A stretch of 64,000 nucleotides of DNA from contig NZ_SRSF01000011.1 in NCBI RefSeq assembly GCF_004803465.1, positions 1-64,000 on the forward strand, given 5' to 3'. The position numbers were made by a program, and so were the translations under genes. This document shows, one piece after another, positions 43,714 through 53,144 of this stretch (position 1 is the stretch's first letter; every line of letters starts with the position of its first letter). The notes below the pieces were generated by a model. That model had not been told where the DNA came from and did no database searches. It was given only the letters and a program-made list of their open reading frames with translations. Origin of the DNA: Neolewinella litorea. GTDB lineage: Bacteria; Bacteroidota; Bacteroidia; Chitinophagales; Saprospiraceae.

Positions 43714-45945
43714 ATGCAAATTTTCAGGACCTCCCCCGCGCGCCATCGTTTTTTATTGGCACTTCTCGCTGCCATCGCCGGTGTGGTGGGTGGTCAAGAA
43801 TCAGTATTAGCGCAGGACTCGCTGAAGTCGGTAACTGCACGGTTCACGGAGGCCGAGATAACCCTGGATGGCCGGCTCGACGAAGCGGCCTGGGCAACGG
43901 CGGAACCCATCGATGACTTTTTGCAATACTTCCCCACCGATTCGGCAGAGGCTGAATACGGGACCGAAGTCCGCATCCTTTACTCGGAAACCATGCTCTA
44001 CGTCGGCATCCGCGCTGAGACGAACGGCCAGGGTTACGTAGTGACCAGTCTGCGGCGCGACTTCCGTGGTACACGCAACGATAACGTCAGCATGTTCTTC
44101 GACACCTTCCGCGACGGCATCAATGCTTTCATGTTCGGGGTGACGCCCTACGGCGTGCAGCGGGAAGGACTTGTGTCCGAAGGTGGGGAAGGCTTTGACA
44201 ACACCTGGGACATAAAGTGGCTGGCAGAGAGTGAGATGCACGACGATCACTACACAATCGAGATGGCCATCCCCTTCACTTCCCTGAAGTTTCCCGATGC
44301 GGGCGACCGGTGGGGGTTTCGACCCTACCGTTGGAACATTTTGACCAATGAGCAGACCACCTGGGTAAGAGTGCCGCAAAACCAGCGGATGTCCAGCCTG
44401 GCTTTCATGGGTGAACTCGTCTTCGAGCGCCCCCTGGCCCGGTCGCGCACTCCCCTGGCCCTGATTCCCTACGTGAATACCCAAGCCGGCAAGGACTTCA
44501 CTACCGACGATTCGGACAACAATTTCTCCTTCGGTGGTGATGCCAAGGTGGCCATTGGCAACGGGATGAACCTGGACCTGACCGTCAATCCCGATTTCTC
44601 AAACGTGGAGGTGGACGACATCTTCACCAACCTGACGCGCTTCGAGGTGCTCCTGCCCGAAAAGCGGCAATTCTTCATCGACAATAGCGACCTCTTCGCC
44701 AGTTTCGGGAGCGAACGCGACGCGGTCCCCTTTTTTTCGCGCCGCATCGGTCTGGCGCGCGATACCGCCGGCAACCTGATCGAGAACGGCATTCTCGGTG
44801 GGGCACGCCTGAGCGGCAAACTTAATCAAGACTGGCGTCTAGGTTTCCTAAATATTCAGGGACAGGCCGATCCCCGCAACGAAATTGCCTCAAATAACAA
44901 CTCCATGCTGGCCGTCCAGCGACGGGTGTTCAGCCGCTCTAACCTGGGAGCCTTTATCGTCAACCGGCAAGCCTTCGGTGACCACGCATTCCTAAGCAAA
45001 GAGGACCAATACAACCGGGTGGTAGGCATCGATTATAACCTGGCATCGGACGACAACGTCTGGACCGGCAAGTTCTACCTGCACAAATCCTTCCAGCCCG
45101 GCGACAGCGACGGGAACTTTTCCTCGCAAGCCTTCCTCATCCGCGATACCCGGAAATGGCGCTTTGCCGCCGACCTGGTCTACGTCAACGAGGACTTCCG
45201 CTCCGATCTCGGCTTCATTCCCCGGAAGGACATTCTCAAGACCGGCAACTTCGTCGGCCGCAACTTCTATCCCCGGAAAGGACCGCTGGCCAGCCACAGC
45301 TTTGAAGTACTGGCCCTGACCTGGCGCAGACCCAGCCTTGATCTGAAGTTGACCGATTACACCCTGCGGTTCTCGTGGGCGGCCAACCTGCGGGATCAGT
45401 CGACCTTTGAAGTACAGGCGTTCCACAACTACATTTTCCTTACGGCCCCCTTTGATCCGACCCGCACGCCCGGGGGAGTTCCGATACCGGGCCAGCAGGG
45501 ATATTACTTTAATCAGGTCACCGCGGAGTTTGAATCCAATCAGGGCAGCCTGGTCACCTTTGCCGCGAACGCCGGGGTGGGTGAGTTTTTTAATGGGCAG
45601 CGTTATTCCGCGGGCGGACTGATCGGAATGCGCATCCAACCCTGGGCACAGCTGAGCCTGGCCCTCAACTACGACGGAATCCGCCTGCCGGAACCCCAGC
45701 CCGACGCCAATCTGTGGTTGCTGACTCCGCGTTTTGACGTGACCTTCTCCAAATCACTTTTCTGGCTCACCCTGCTGCAATACAGCAACCAGCGCAACAA
45801 CCTCGGCATCAACTCCCGTTTGCAGTGGCGCTTCGCTCCCCTATCCGACCTTTATCTGGTCTACAACGATAATTACTACACGGATACCTTTTCGCCCCGT
45901 TACCGGTCCATTAATCTCAAGGTTACGTACTGGCTGAACCTGTAG
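43714..45945 (+). CDS. DUF5916 outer-membrane protein with CBM9-like domain
   Basis: 743 residues from MQIFRTSPARHRFLLALLAA, a signal peptide cut near VLAQD. Residues about 30-230 are a CBM9-like domain (EITLDGRLDEAAWATAEPI, then RNDNVSMFFDTFRDGINAF and YTIEMAIPFTSLKF). The rest (about 240-743) is a DUF5916 beta-barrel, with LPEKRQFFIDNSDLF and a C-terminal aromatic end (YWLNL). These proteins are common in Bacteroidota surface systems; the exact role is unknown. An earlier start at 43651 would put 21 residues before the signal peptide and is rejected. Confidence 0.85.
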   Translation: MQIFRTSPARHRFLLALLAAIAGVVGGQESVLAQDSLKSVTARFTEAEITLDGRLDEAAWATAEPIDDFLQYFPTDSAEAEYGTEVRILYSETMLYVGIRAETNGQGYVVTSLRRDFRGTRNDNVSMFFDTFRDGINAFMFGVTPYGVQREGLVSEGGEGFDNTWDIKWLAESEMHDDHYTIEMAIPFTSLKFPDAGDRWGFRPYRWNILTNEQTTWVRVPQNQRMSSLAFMGELVFERPLARSRTPLALIPYVNTQAGKDFTTDDSDNNFSFGGDAKVAIGNGMNLDLTVNPDFSNVEVDDIFTNLTRFEVLLPEKRQFFIDNSDLFASFGSERDAVPFFSRRIGLARDTAGNLIENGILGGARLSGKLNQDWRLGFLNIQGQADPRNEIASNNNSMLAVQRRVFSRSNLGAFIVNRQAFGDHAFLSKEDQYNRVVGIDYNLASDDNVWTGKFYLHKSFQPGDSDGNFSSQAFLIRDTRKWRFAADLVYVNEDFRSDLGFIPRKDILKTGNFVGRNFYPRKGPLASHSFEVLALTWRRPSLDLKLTDYTLRFSWAANLRDQSTFEVQAFHNYIFLTAPFDPTRTPGGVPIPGQQGYYFNQVTAEFESNQGSLVTFAANAGVGEFFNGQRYSAGGLIGMRIQPWAQLSLALNYDGIRLPEPQPDANLWLLTPRFDVTFSKSLFWLTLLQYSNQRNNLGINSRLQWRFAPLSDLYLVYNDNYYTDTFSPRYRSINLKVTYWLNL

Positions 45946-45954
45946 TAGTGGGTG

Positions 45955-46165
45955 TGACACGTCGGACGTCTGCCAAAATGTCACCATATACACATCGGAC
46001 GTTTTTGACCTATTCTAGGTCTTCTTGACCCAGTCTAAATCCTAAATCGGGTTTAATTCTCGTAGTGGTACCCGATTTTTCTTAAGTATGATAAAACGCG
46101 GGCCCAAATTGGATCATCACGTCCGACGTCCAGCAAACTCCCAGCCGGACCACGTCCGACGTCTG
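45955..46165. repeat. GACGTC-palindrome repeats, cluster D
   Basis: Copies at about 45957-45974, 46000-46012, 46117-46130 and 46150-46167, in the gap between the convergent DUF5916 and NAD(P)-binding genes. The last overlaps the 3' end of the latter gene. Confidence 0.75.
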
Positions 46166-46816
46166 TCACTCCGTCAGCGCCTCCTCGATCGGGGTATCCC
46201 CCCGGTTGAAGGTGATGATCTGGCCGATCGTGCTGTCCTGCTGCAACACCTCCAGGATGACCTGCGCCACGTCGTCGCGCGGGACGCTCTTCGTCTCGTC
46301 GGGATTTTCGGTGTTGATGCGGCCGGTACCTTCCTCGTTCTTCAGTGCGCCCGGCCGCACAATGGTGTAGTCCAGGCCCGTGCCCTTCAGCACCCGGTCG
46401 GCGTAGTGCTTGGCCACGTAGTAGGGCTTCATCCCCTCCGCGTCGGTCCAGCGGTTGCGGTCGTCGGTGTGCAAGGCACTCAACATGACAAAGCGTCTGA
46501 TCCCGGCCCGCTGCGCGGCTTCCATGCATTTGACCGCCCCGTCGAGATCGATGGTCAACGTTTTGTCTGAACCGGTGCTCCCCCCCGAACCGGCGGAAAA
46601 GACCACGGCGTCAATGCCCTGCATGTTGGCCGACAGAGAGGCTACGCTGTCTTCCAGACTGGCCACGCGGGCCTCCACTCCCTTCTCGGCGAAGAGTTCG
46701 CGCTGCTCTTCCTTGCGGATGAGGGCTACGGGCGTGAAGTCCGGGGCCTCATTCAGTTTGTCGGTGAGGAGTTGGCCCACTTGTCCGTGGGCGCCGACGA
46801 TCAGTACATTCTTCAT
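46166..46816 (-). CDS. NAD(P)-binding oxidoreductase-like (atypical SDR, NmrA-like)
   Basis: 216 residues from MKNVLIVGAHGQVGQLLTDK, with a Rossmann GxxGxxG variant (GAHGQVG). AVVFSAGSGGSTGSDKTL, RRFVMLSALH and the YYVAKHYADRVL segment (Tyr/Lys positions kept) and LDYTIVRPGAL complete the atypical SDR pattern. Catalytic activity is not sure. The FAD-oxidase gene lies 62 nt upstream on the same strand and probably shares a transcript. A longer reading start at 46858 is not needed. Confidence 0.85.
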   Translation of the reverse strand: MKNVLIVGAHGQVGQLLTDKLNEAPDFTPVALIRKEEQRELFAEKGVEARVASLEDSVASLSANMQGIDAVVFSAGSGGSTGSDKTLTIDLDGAVKCMEAAQRAGIRRFVMLSALHTDDRNRWTDAEGMKPYYVAKHYADRVLKGTGLDYTIVRPGALKNEEGTGRINTENPDETKSVPRDDVAQVILEVLQQDSTIGQIITFNRGDTPIEEALTE

Positions 46817-46878
46817 TTTGCTGGGGTTGTCCTGATCCAATGGCTTCCCAACCCCCAATGTTCAACCTGCGGACACCC

Positions 46879-48240
46879 TCAACCGAATACCCGTTGTTTG
46901 AGAAAGTCGTTCCGAAACTTCCCCGCCGGGTCGTACCGGTCGGCCAGCGCCGCGAAATCCGCCAGCCGGGGGTACCGTTGGCGAAGCGTGGCAGCCTCCA
47001 GGGTGAACAGCTTGCCCCAGTGCGGCCGTACTCCGAAGGGTTCCAGGGTCGCCTCGATCCGGGGCAGCAGGGCCATGACCTCCGGTCCATCCGGCTTCCA
47101 GGTAAAGTGGATGGCCACCGAATCCTGCTGATAGCAGGGGCTCGCCCAAAATTCATCCGCGGCAATGGTGCGGATCTCCGAGATCATCAGGTGGGGGTGG
47201 ATCTGGTCGCGCAGGGCCTCTATGGCCAGTAAAGCCTCCACCGCCCGGTCCCGGGGCACGAAGTATTCCGACTGCAGTTCCTTGCCCGCACTCGGCGTGA
47301 AGCCCATCCGGAAGTGGGGCAAGCGATCGTACCACGGACCGGGGCGGCCCAACTGGTCGCTCACCGCTTCGTTGGAGAGGCCCGCGATGGGGTGCAGGTT
47401 CTCGGTGGCCGCCCTGGCCCCGTAGAAGTCGTCGCCCAGGTCGTCCGGCGCCGCGTCCATGCGCCGCTTGATCCAGACCTCACTGACCTTTCCGTCCATC
47501 CAGTCGGTGAACAGGCTCACGCTGTACCCCGCCGACATGATGGCCTGAAAGTGATCAGTAACCGCCGCCAGGGGCAGGTCCGTGAACACATCCTGCCGCA
47601 CCTCAAAGGCCGGTTGTACGGCCAGCGTCAACCGGGTCACTACTCCGAAGGCTCCCAGTCCTACCACTACCGCCGGGAAGTCCGGGTGCTTCCGGTCGAT
47701 CGTAACCAACTCACCGTCGGCCTTGACCAGGTTGAGTGAGACCACCGAAGTAGCCAGGTTGCCATTGGTAACGCCCGAACCGTGGGTGCCGGTGGCGCAG
47801 GCCCCGGCCACGGTGATGTGGGGCAGGGAGGCGAGGTTGTGCAGGGCGTAGCCGCGAGCGTGCAGCTCCTCGGCAAAGTCGCCATAACGCGCCCCGGCCT
47901 GTACGTCAACCGTCTGCCGCGCCTCATCCAGCCCGAGCATGTTGTTGAGCTTTTGGGTCGAGATTTGGTTTTCGGGACTGTCGGCAATACTGTTGAAACA
48001 GTGTCGCGAACCGAGCGCCTTCTGCCGGTCCAGCCGGTGGACCAGGTCCTGGACTTCCTCCACGGTCGTGGGTTCGTAGAGGTTGTCGGCCCGGTAGGTG
48101 TAGTTACCCGCCCAATTTTGCCGGACCCCGGGGCTTTCGACCAGCGCGGAGGGGGGCCGGGTAGAGCAGGAGGCCAGGGGCAGGATTATTCCACCGGCAA
48201 CGGTCACCGCGGTGCATTTCAGAAAGTCGTTGCGTCTCAT
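46879..48240 (-). CDS. FAD-linked lactone/alditol oxidase (ALO family)
   Basis: 453 residues. N-terminal MRRNDFLKCTAVTVAGGIIL is a Tat-like leader followed by a lipobox-like ASCS. The FAD domain has YRADNLYEPTTVEEVQDL and VDVQAGARYGDFAEEL, then HNLASLPHITVAGACATGTHGSG (quoted in parts: SLPHITVAGACATGTHGSG), the flavin-binding stretch of the ALO family. The C-terminal domain has the conserved HFTW and RPHWGKLF, seen in xylitol/alditol and L-gulonolactone oxidases. It should oxidise a sugar lactone or alditol, possibly in the periplasm. Start ATG 48240 begins the leader; upstream frame rejected. Confidence 0.88.
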   Translation of the reverse strand: MRRNDFLKCTAVTVAGGIILPLASCSTRPPSALVESPGVRQNWAGNYTYRADNLYEPTTVEEVQDLVHRLDRQKALGSRHCFNSIADSPENQISTQKLNNMLGLDEARQTVDVQAGARYGDFAEELHARGYALHNLASLPHITVAGACATGTHGSGVTNGNLATSVVSLNLVKADGELVTIDRKHPDFPAVVVGLGAFGVVTRLTLAVQPAFEVRQDVFTDLPLAAVTDHFQAIMSAGYSVSLFTDWMDGKVSEVWIKRRMDAAPDDLGDDFYGARAATENLHPIAGLSNEAVSDQLGRPGPWYDRLPHFRMGFTPSAGKELQSEYFVPRDRAVEALLAIEALRDQIHPHLMISEIRTIAADEFWASPCYQQDSVAIHFTWKPDGPEVMALLPRIEATLEPFGVRPHWGKLFTLEAATLRQRYPRLADFAALADRYDPAGKFRNDFLKQRVFG

Positions 48241-48450
48241 AGGCGTGCGGGGGGATTTGACCCCTACCAACTTACGGAAATCCTGCGTAGGGCGGCCACC
48301 CATGTTCCCGACGCGGCGCTGGGTGCCGGACAGCCCGGGGTGCTATGGCATTACTCTGCACCTGCGCTCCGCCGCAATAAAGCAACCGGGGCGCGGTCGC
48401 GGGTCCTGTGATTCCGACAAGGGGCCGGGCAAGGTGGTTCAGCCTCGCTA

Positions 48451-49866
48451 CTAATGCACCGACTGCGCGTGTCCATGAGCCCGGCTCGTAGTGTCACCAG
48501 AACCTTCGGAGAGAAAAAAGTAGCCGTCGGCGTCCTGGCTGGCCGTATCCCCGGTGAGGTAGTAGTGGCCGTCCTGCGTAAAGCGGCGGTCGGCCGGGTC
48601 ATCGCCCAGGTGGTGCTCCCGTAGGAAGAAAAAGGGCGACCCCGTATCCACCGCGAGGCGGCCCGTCTGTCCGGGCGGGGCTTCCCGGCCGTCATCATCC
48701 AGGATGGTGATCCGGAAACCTGGCGCGGCGTGTCCGATGGAGCCGGCACGCGAGGGGCGTTGCAGGGCGGGAAACTGGTGATTGGCCAGGATCATGCCGA
48801 CCTCCGGCCAGCCGTAGTGTTCGTGTATCCGCACCCCCAGATGGTCCTGCGCCCATTCGATCACCTCCGACGACAGGGCATCGCCCACGGATGAGGCCGC
48901 CCGCAGGTGGATCTGCTTGCGGAAGCCCTCGGGCAGGCCCTCGGCGCGCATTCTGCGGTAGACGCTCGGATAGGCCACCAGGTTGGTGATGCCGTGCTTC
49001 ATCAATATGCGGTAGCTGGATTGCACATTGAAGGGGGCGTTGTAGAACAAGGTAGTCTGATCCAGCAGCAGCGGCCCGATGAGGGCGTAGAACAGCCCGT
49101 AGGCCCCGCCGGGATCGGCAATGTTCCAGAAACGGTCGGCCTCCTCCAAGCCAAGACCGAAACGCATATAGGCCTCGATCGAAGCCAGCTTTCGCACCGG
49201 TACTTCAACCCCATTGAAGGCCTCAACCCGCCCGGGGGGATAGAGCAGGACAAAGGGATCGTCACCGCTGAGGGTAGCCGAATTTACATCCTCCTTCGCT
49301 GAGTGCAGACTGGGCCAGAACGGGGTATCGGATTCGTCGGCCAAGGCTTCATCCGCTTGCCGCCGCCCCGTGATGGTCACTACTCCGGGGGAGTTATCGG
49401 AACCCTGTGCTTCGGCCCGGGTCCTTAATCTGGATCGGCGGTCGGCGTCGGTCACCACCACCCCGGCACCGGAGTGTTCCAGGCGTTGCTGCACGCCCTC
49501 GGCGTCGAGGTTGGCCGACAGGGGCACGTGTATGGCTCCCAGTCGCCAGATCGCCAACGTAGTGATGAGCAACTCGGGGATGGGCGGCAGCAGCGTGGCT
49601 ACCCGACTGCCGCGGGTCACCCCCAACTGGCGCAGTACGGCGGCGAATTTTACCGACAGGTCACGGATCTCGGCGTAGGTACAACTGGTGCCCCCGCCCG
49701 AGGCATCCTCGTAGATCAGGGCCAGGCCGTTGGCTGCATCCGCGTGGCGGTCGCAGAGGAGGTGGGCTACCCGGATTTCCGAGCCCTGGTACATCTGCAG
49801 CAGCCGTTGTACCTCCCCCGCCGTTTCATCACGGGGTGCTGCCTGGGTTTGGTCTTCTTTCAGCAT
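48451..49866 (-). CDS. Degenerate acyl-CoA synthetase-like protein, truncated
   Basis: 471 residues of AMP-binding fold. N-terminal PPIPELLITTLAIWRLGAIHVPLS and later EHYGWPEVGM (A5-like) and YYLTGDTASQDADGYFF (A7) are recognisable. The ATP-binding A3 motif, normally YTSGTTGxPKG, is replaced by LYPPGRVEAFNG (208-219), so adenylation is doubtful. The frame stops at SGDTTSRAHGHAQSVH, right at the A8 hinge, and the whole C-terminal domain with the catalytic Lys is missing. It is either a decaying gene or a protein reused for binding. The gap to 48241 contains no rest of the C-terminal domain. Confidence 0.75.
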   Translation of the reverse strand: MLKEDQTQAAPRDETAGEVQRLLQMYQGSEIRVAHLLCDRHADAANGLALIYEDASGGGTSCTYAEIRDLSVKFAAVLRQLGVTRGSRVATLLPPIPELLITTLAIWRLGAIHVPLSANLDAEGVQQRLEHSGAGVVVTDADRRSRLRTRAEAQGSDNSPGVVTITGRRQADEALADESDTPFWPSLHSAKEDVNSATLSGDDPFVLLYPPGRVEAFNGVEVPVRKLASIEAYMRFGLGLEEADRFWNIADPGGAYGLFYALIGPLLLDQTTLFYNAPFNVQSSYRILMKHGITNLVAYPSVYRRMRAEGLPEGFRKQIHLRAASSVGDALSSEVIEWAQDHLGVRIHEHYGWPEVGMILANHQFPALQRPSRAGSIGHAAPGFRITILDDDGREAPPGQTGRLAVDTGSPFFFLREHHLGDDPADRRFTQDGHYYLTGDTASQDADGYFFLSEGSGDTTSRAHGHAQSVH

Positions 49867-50074
49867 GACGATAGTCCTTTTACGGGTTACATCCCGCCCG
49901 AACAGCCGGCAGGAGAGCGATGGCAGACAAGATGTCTAACCACCGAAATCCGAAATAAAATAGCGGAAATAACCCGAATGCCGCGAATTGAGCCCGTGTT
50001 TCGAAGATTTATTTATCGGTAATACTGAGGCTCAGACCGTGCACAACTGCCCGGTGAGCGGGGATATGCTTCGC

Positions 50075-50971
50075 TTACGAGAAATGGGCTAGCAAATGCT
50101 TCCGGAAATAGTCGGCACTATCCGCCGCGCTCCGCAGGGCACTGTGCGTAAAATTTCCACCCTGCTCGAGGTAGTAGAACTCCAGTCCGGAGCGAACGGG
50201 ATCCGGCAGCGCCGCAGCGTAGTCGATCGACCCGTTGCCCAGTTCGGTGTAGTCGCGGCTCTCCTTGTGCATGTCCTTGATGTGCCACATCACGAAGCGC
50301 CCCGGCTGGTCAGCCACCAGCGCCTGGGGGGTGGTCCGGCCGGCGTGCATCACCCAGTACATATCCATCTGCAGCTTCACGAGCGCGGGATCCGTTTCCT
50401 GCAGGATGCGTTCGTAGCTGGTCTTGCCGTCGTATTCCTCGAATTCGAAGCCGTGGTTGTGGTAGGCAAAGCCGAGACCGGCTGCTTTGGTGCGTTCGCC
50501 GATCGTATTCAGCAGGTCGGGCAGGGCGCGGAAGGTCGCTGCGGTACGTTGTTCGGGGGCCATCCAGGGCCAGGTGAGGTAGCGGAGGCCCAGGGTGTGC
50601 GCCCCTTCAATGCACTGGTCGACGAACCGCAGCATCGCATCTTCCCCGGCGTCCAGCAAGGAAGAAAATCCGAAGTGGCCGCTGGAGGCGGTCAGGCCCA
50701 GGTCGTCCAGCATCTGCCGGAACTCGGGCGCCGGGTGGCCGTAGAAGGTGCCTTTGTCTGCATCAAACCCGTAGATCTCGAAGTCCTGGTAGCCCATCTC
50801 TCCCACCCGACGCAGCGTATCCGCGGCGTCGCGGGTCATGTCCTCATTGACAGAAAAGAGCTGCAGGCCCATTTTAAAGCGCGGGTTCGGCCGTGGCGGG
50901 TGGGAAGTACGGGACAGTAAGGTGCCGGCGCCCAGCAGGCCCAATCCGGTGATGAACGTTCTGCGGTGCAT
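50075..50971 (-). CDS. Exported sugar phosphate isomerase/epimerase-like TIM barrel
   Basis: 298 residues. MHRRTFITGLGLLGAGTLLS is a Tat-type leader (RRTFITG). The Xyl-isomerase-like TIM barrel then has MGLQLFSVNEDM, GYQDFEIYGFD, HNHGFEFEEYDG (metal ligands), MDMYWVMHAG and HIKDMHKE. Members act on sugars or inositols, usually with a metal. The gene is 3 nt behind the methyltransferase stop, so the two form an operon. Substrate unknown. Confidence 0.88.
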   Translation of the reverse strand: MHRRTFITGLGLLGAGTLLSRTSHPPRPNPRFKMGLQLFSVNEDMTRDAADTLRRVGEMGYQDFEIYGFDADKGTFYGHPAPEFRQMLDDLGLTASSGHFGFSSLLDAGEDAMLRFVDQCIEGAHTLGLRYLTWPWMAPEQRTAATFRALPDLLNTIGERTKAAGLGFAYHNHGFEFEEYDGKTSYERILQETDPALVKLQMDMYWVMHAGRTTPQALVADQPGRFVMWHIKDMHKESRDYTELGNGSIDYAAALPDPVRSGLEFYYLEQGGNFTHSALRSAADSADYFRKHLLAHFS

Positions 50972-50974
50972 AAC

Positions 50975-51595
50975 TCAGGATTTGCGGAAACTACAAAATA
51001 CGAAGTTCTGCAGCGTAGCCGCGGGCGTCCGGTGATCCACCTGAATGCACTTGATCTTTTCGAAACTGGCCGACAGCCGGCGCGTCATGGAGTCCTGGGA
51101 ATACTGCTTAACCCGGATGCCACTGCACTTATCGGGCCCCTGCTCCGAAAAGGTTCCGATGACCAGCGCCCCACCCGGCACCAGGCTCTCCCGGGCCGTA
51201 GCTAAATACCGTTCGATCTCCTCCTCATCGGTCAGAAAATGGAAAGCGGCGCGGTCGTGCCAGAAGTCGTAGCGCTCCGTGGGGTGGAAGTCCGCGGCGT
51301 CCGCCACGATCCATTCCACGGCCGCGGCCCGCTCTCCCAACCGTTCCTTGGCGCGGTTAATCGCCGCGGCGGAAATATCGAGTACGGAGAGGTTGCGGTA
51401 CCCGCGGTCCAGCAAGCGATCGACCAGCAGGCTGTCGCCGCCCCCAATGTCGATGACACGGGCCTCCGGACCGATTTTTAATTCCTCAACGAACGCCAGG
51501 GAGGTCACGGGGTCGGGTTGGTACCAACTCACGTCCTCCAGCTTCTTGGTCCGGTAGATCTGGTCCCAGTGCCGGGTGCGGTCGAAAACTTGCAT
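50975..51595 (-). CDS. Class I SAM-dependent methyltransferase
   Basis: 206 residues from MQVFDRTRHWDQIYRTK. SAM motif I is VIDIGGGDSLLVDRLL, followed by VLDISAAAINRAKERLG (motif II) and WIVADAADFHP. YDFWHDRAAFHFLTDE and LVPGGALVIGTFS are motif III-like. It resembles the thiopurine/tellurite and unknown small-molecule MTases. It is first in an operon with the isomerase-like gene. A longer frame upstream lacks support. Confidence 0.88.
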   Translation of the reverse strand: MQVFDRTRHWDQIYRTKKLEDVSWYQPDPVTSLAFVEELKIGPEARVIDIGGGDSLLVDRLLDRGYRNLSVLDISAAAINRAKERLGERAAAVEWIVADAADFHPTERYDFWHDRAAFHFLTDEEEIERYLATARESLVPGGALVIGTFSEQGPDKCSGIRVKQYSQDSMTRRLSASFEKIKCIQVDHRTPAATLQNFVFCSFRKS

Positions 51596-51735
51596 ATCGA
51601 GGTAGAAATTGGACGTCCAATATCGGTTTTTCCCTGCGGTCGCCGGCAAAGTGTCCCAAACGTCCACCGAATGTGCGGTTTGACCCCCTTATATTATAGA
51701 GGCTCACCCATTTATTCCCTACAAATCACTTCCCC

Positions 51736-52179
51736 ATGGAATGGACCGACCTGATCCCGGGATATTCCGCTTACCAACTGCTCACCAACCCGATCAACGG
51801 TGAAGACGTCGAGGACTACGCCGGATGCGCTCCCACCGAGGAAGCGTGCGAATCCGACCCCGTAATTGCTGCCCAGGACTGCGCCCGCTGCGTACAGCGG
51901 AAACTGCTGGCCGGGCTGTCCGAAGTGCTGCCCCTGGCCGGTGTAGGCATCGTCAAAGGTGCCGGCGGCATCATCATCAAGGAATTAGCCAAATCCCTCG
52001 CAAAGGCGGCGGCGGCCCAAAGCACCAAGTCGCTCGGTGCTGCCTTTCTGGGGCCCATCGGGGTTGGTATCGCGGCACTGTCCGCCGCCGATGCCCTGAC
52101 CGCGATTTACAAGGCCCTGGACATGGCCAAGGCGGCCATCGATGCCGAGGGACGATATTGCCGGTGCGGTGATGGGTAA
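51736..52179 (+). CDS. Small glycine/alanine-rich protein with cysteine pairs, unknown
   Basis: 147 residues. A polar N-terminal part has Cys31, Cys38, Cys49 and Cys52 spaced as C-x6-C-x10-C-x2-C, then two hydrophobic Gly/Ala-rich segments (LSEVLPLAGVGIVKGAGGIIIK and AAFLGPIGVGIAALSAADALTA, quoted in parts: PLAGVGIVKGAGGIII, GPIGVGIAALSAAD) and a terminal YCRCGDG. No signal peptide. This composition recalls pore-forming or bacteriocin-like peptides, and also toxin N-terminal regions, but no family is recognised. The upstream sequence TATATTATAG (51689) could be a -7 box. Confidence 0.5.
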   Translation: MEWTDLIPGYSAYQLLTNPINGEDVEDYAGCAPTEEACESDPVIAAQDCARCVQRKLLAGLSEVLPLAGVGIVKGAGGIIIKELAKSLAKAAAAQSTKSLGAAFLGPIGVGIAALSAADALTAIYKALDMAKAAIDAEGRYCRCGDG

Positions 52180-52348
52180 GCGTTGAGAAGCCTCTCACTT
52201 GCCCTTCCCAAGGTGGCCTGCTCTTGGCACCTTGGTCGCTTGAGGCTAAAACGTGGCCGAAATGAAAGGGGCGCGGACGCGGGTGCCGGGCAAAGCAGGA
52301 TAAACCTTACGGATTTGGCTGGCGGCAACCGTTCAGTCGATCGCTGGA

Positions 52349-53095
52349 TCATCCATAGATCATCTTGCGGGTCATTCCCCCGTCGATCACGAAGTCCTGC
52401 CCGGTCACGAATCCGCTTTTTTCCGAGAGCAGATACTCTACCATGGTAGCCACGTCGAGCGGCACCCCTACCCGCCCCACGGGATGCTGGTCGTGGTCGG
52501 CTTGTGAAAGCTCGGTGGGTTCGCCGTCCTTCTGCCAGGGCGTTACGTCTATCCAGCCCGGACTGATGCTGTTCACCCGCACCTCCGGGCCGAGGCTCAC
52601 GGCCAGCGCGTGGGTGAGGGCAAAGATGCCCCCCTTGGAAGCGGCGTAAGCTTCGGTATGGGGCTCCGACATCAGGCGGCGCGTGGAGGACATATTTACG
52701 ATCGCACCCCTGCCGGACCGCAAGTGGGGGGCGGCGTACTTGGCGCAGAGAAAGGCACCCGTCAGGTTGGTCCCGATGATCCGGTTCCAGTCCCCCAGGG
52801 ATAGCTCCTCGAGTGGCTGGTGCACGAAATGGCCGGCGTTGTTGACCAGCCCGTCGATCCGGCCCCAGGCATCAATCACTTCCCGGATCGCGTCGCGTAC
52901 CGACGATTCCGACGAGACATCCGTCTCCATAAAGCGGGCCTCTCCCTGACGCTCCGCCTCCGCCAGGGCCGCACGGCCTGCCTCTGCGTCCCGCTCGAAG
53001 AGCGCCACGCGGTACTGACGGCCGGCCAGGTAGACGGCGGTGGCGCGACCAATACCCTGCCCGGCTCCCGTGATGATGATTACTCGTTTTTCCAT
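52349..53095 (-). CDS. Short-chain dehydrogenase/reductase (classical SDR)
   Basis: 248 residues with TGAGQGIG (12-19), NNAGHF, the catalytic Ser in VNMSSTRR and Tyr-x3-Lys in YAASKGG, and the usual PGWIDV. C-terminal VTGQDFVIDGGM fits classical FabG-like SDRs. It uses NAD(P)H; the acidic residue after the second strand (ALFERD) favours NAD. Substrate unknown. It lies 50 nt upstream (same strand) of nothing else; the DUF5009 gene ends at 53145 on the same strand and may be co-transcribed. Confidence 0.9.
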   Translation of the reverse strand: MEKRVIIITGAGQGIGRATAVYLAGRQYRVALFERDAEAGRAALAEAERQGEARFMETDVSSESSVRDAIREVIDAWGRIDGLVNNAGHFVHQPLEELSLGDWNRIIGTNLTGAFLCAKYAAPHLRSGRGAIVNMSSTRRLMSEPHTEAYAASKGGIFALTHALAVSLGPEVRVNSISPGWIDVTPWQKDGEPTELSQADHDQHPVGRVGVPLDVATMVEYLLSEKSGFVTGQDFVIDGGMTRKMIYG

Positions 53096-53144
53096 TGATC
53101 ACGGCCTGAGCCGGTTTGATTCTTTTTTACAATTGCCCGCTACT

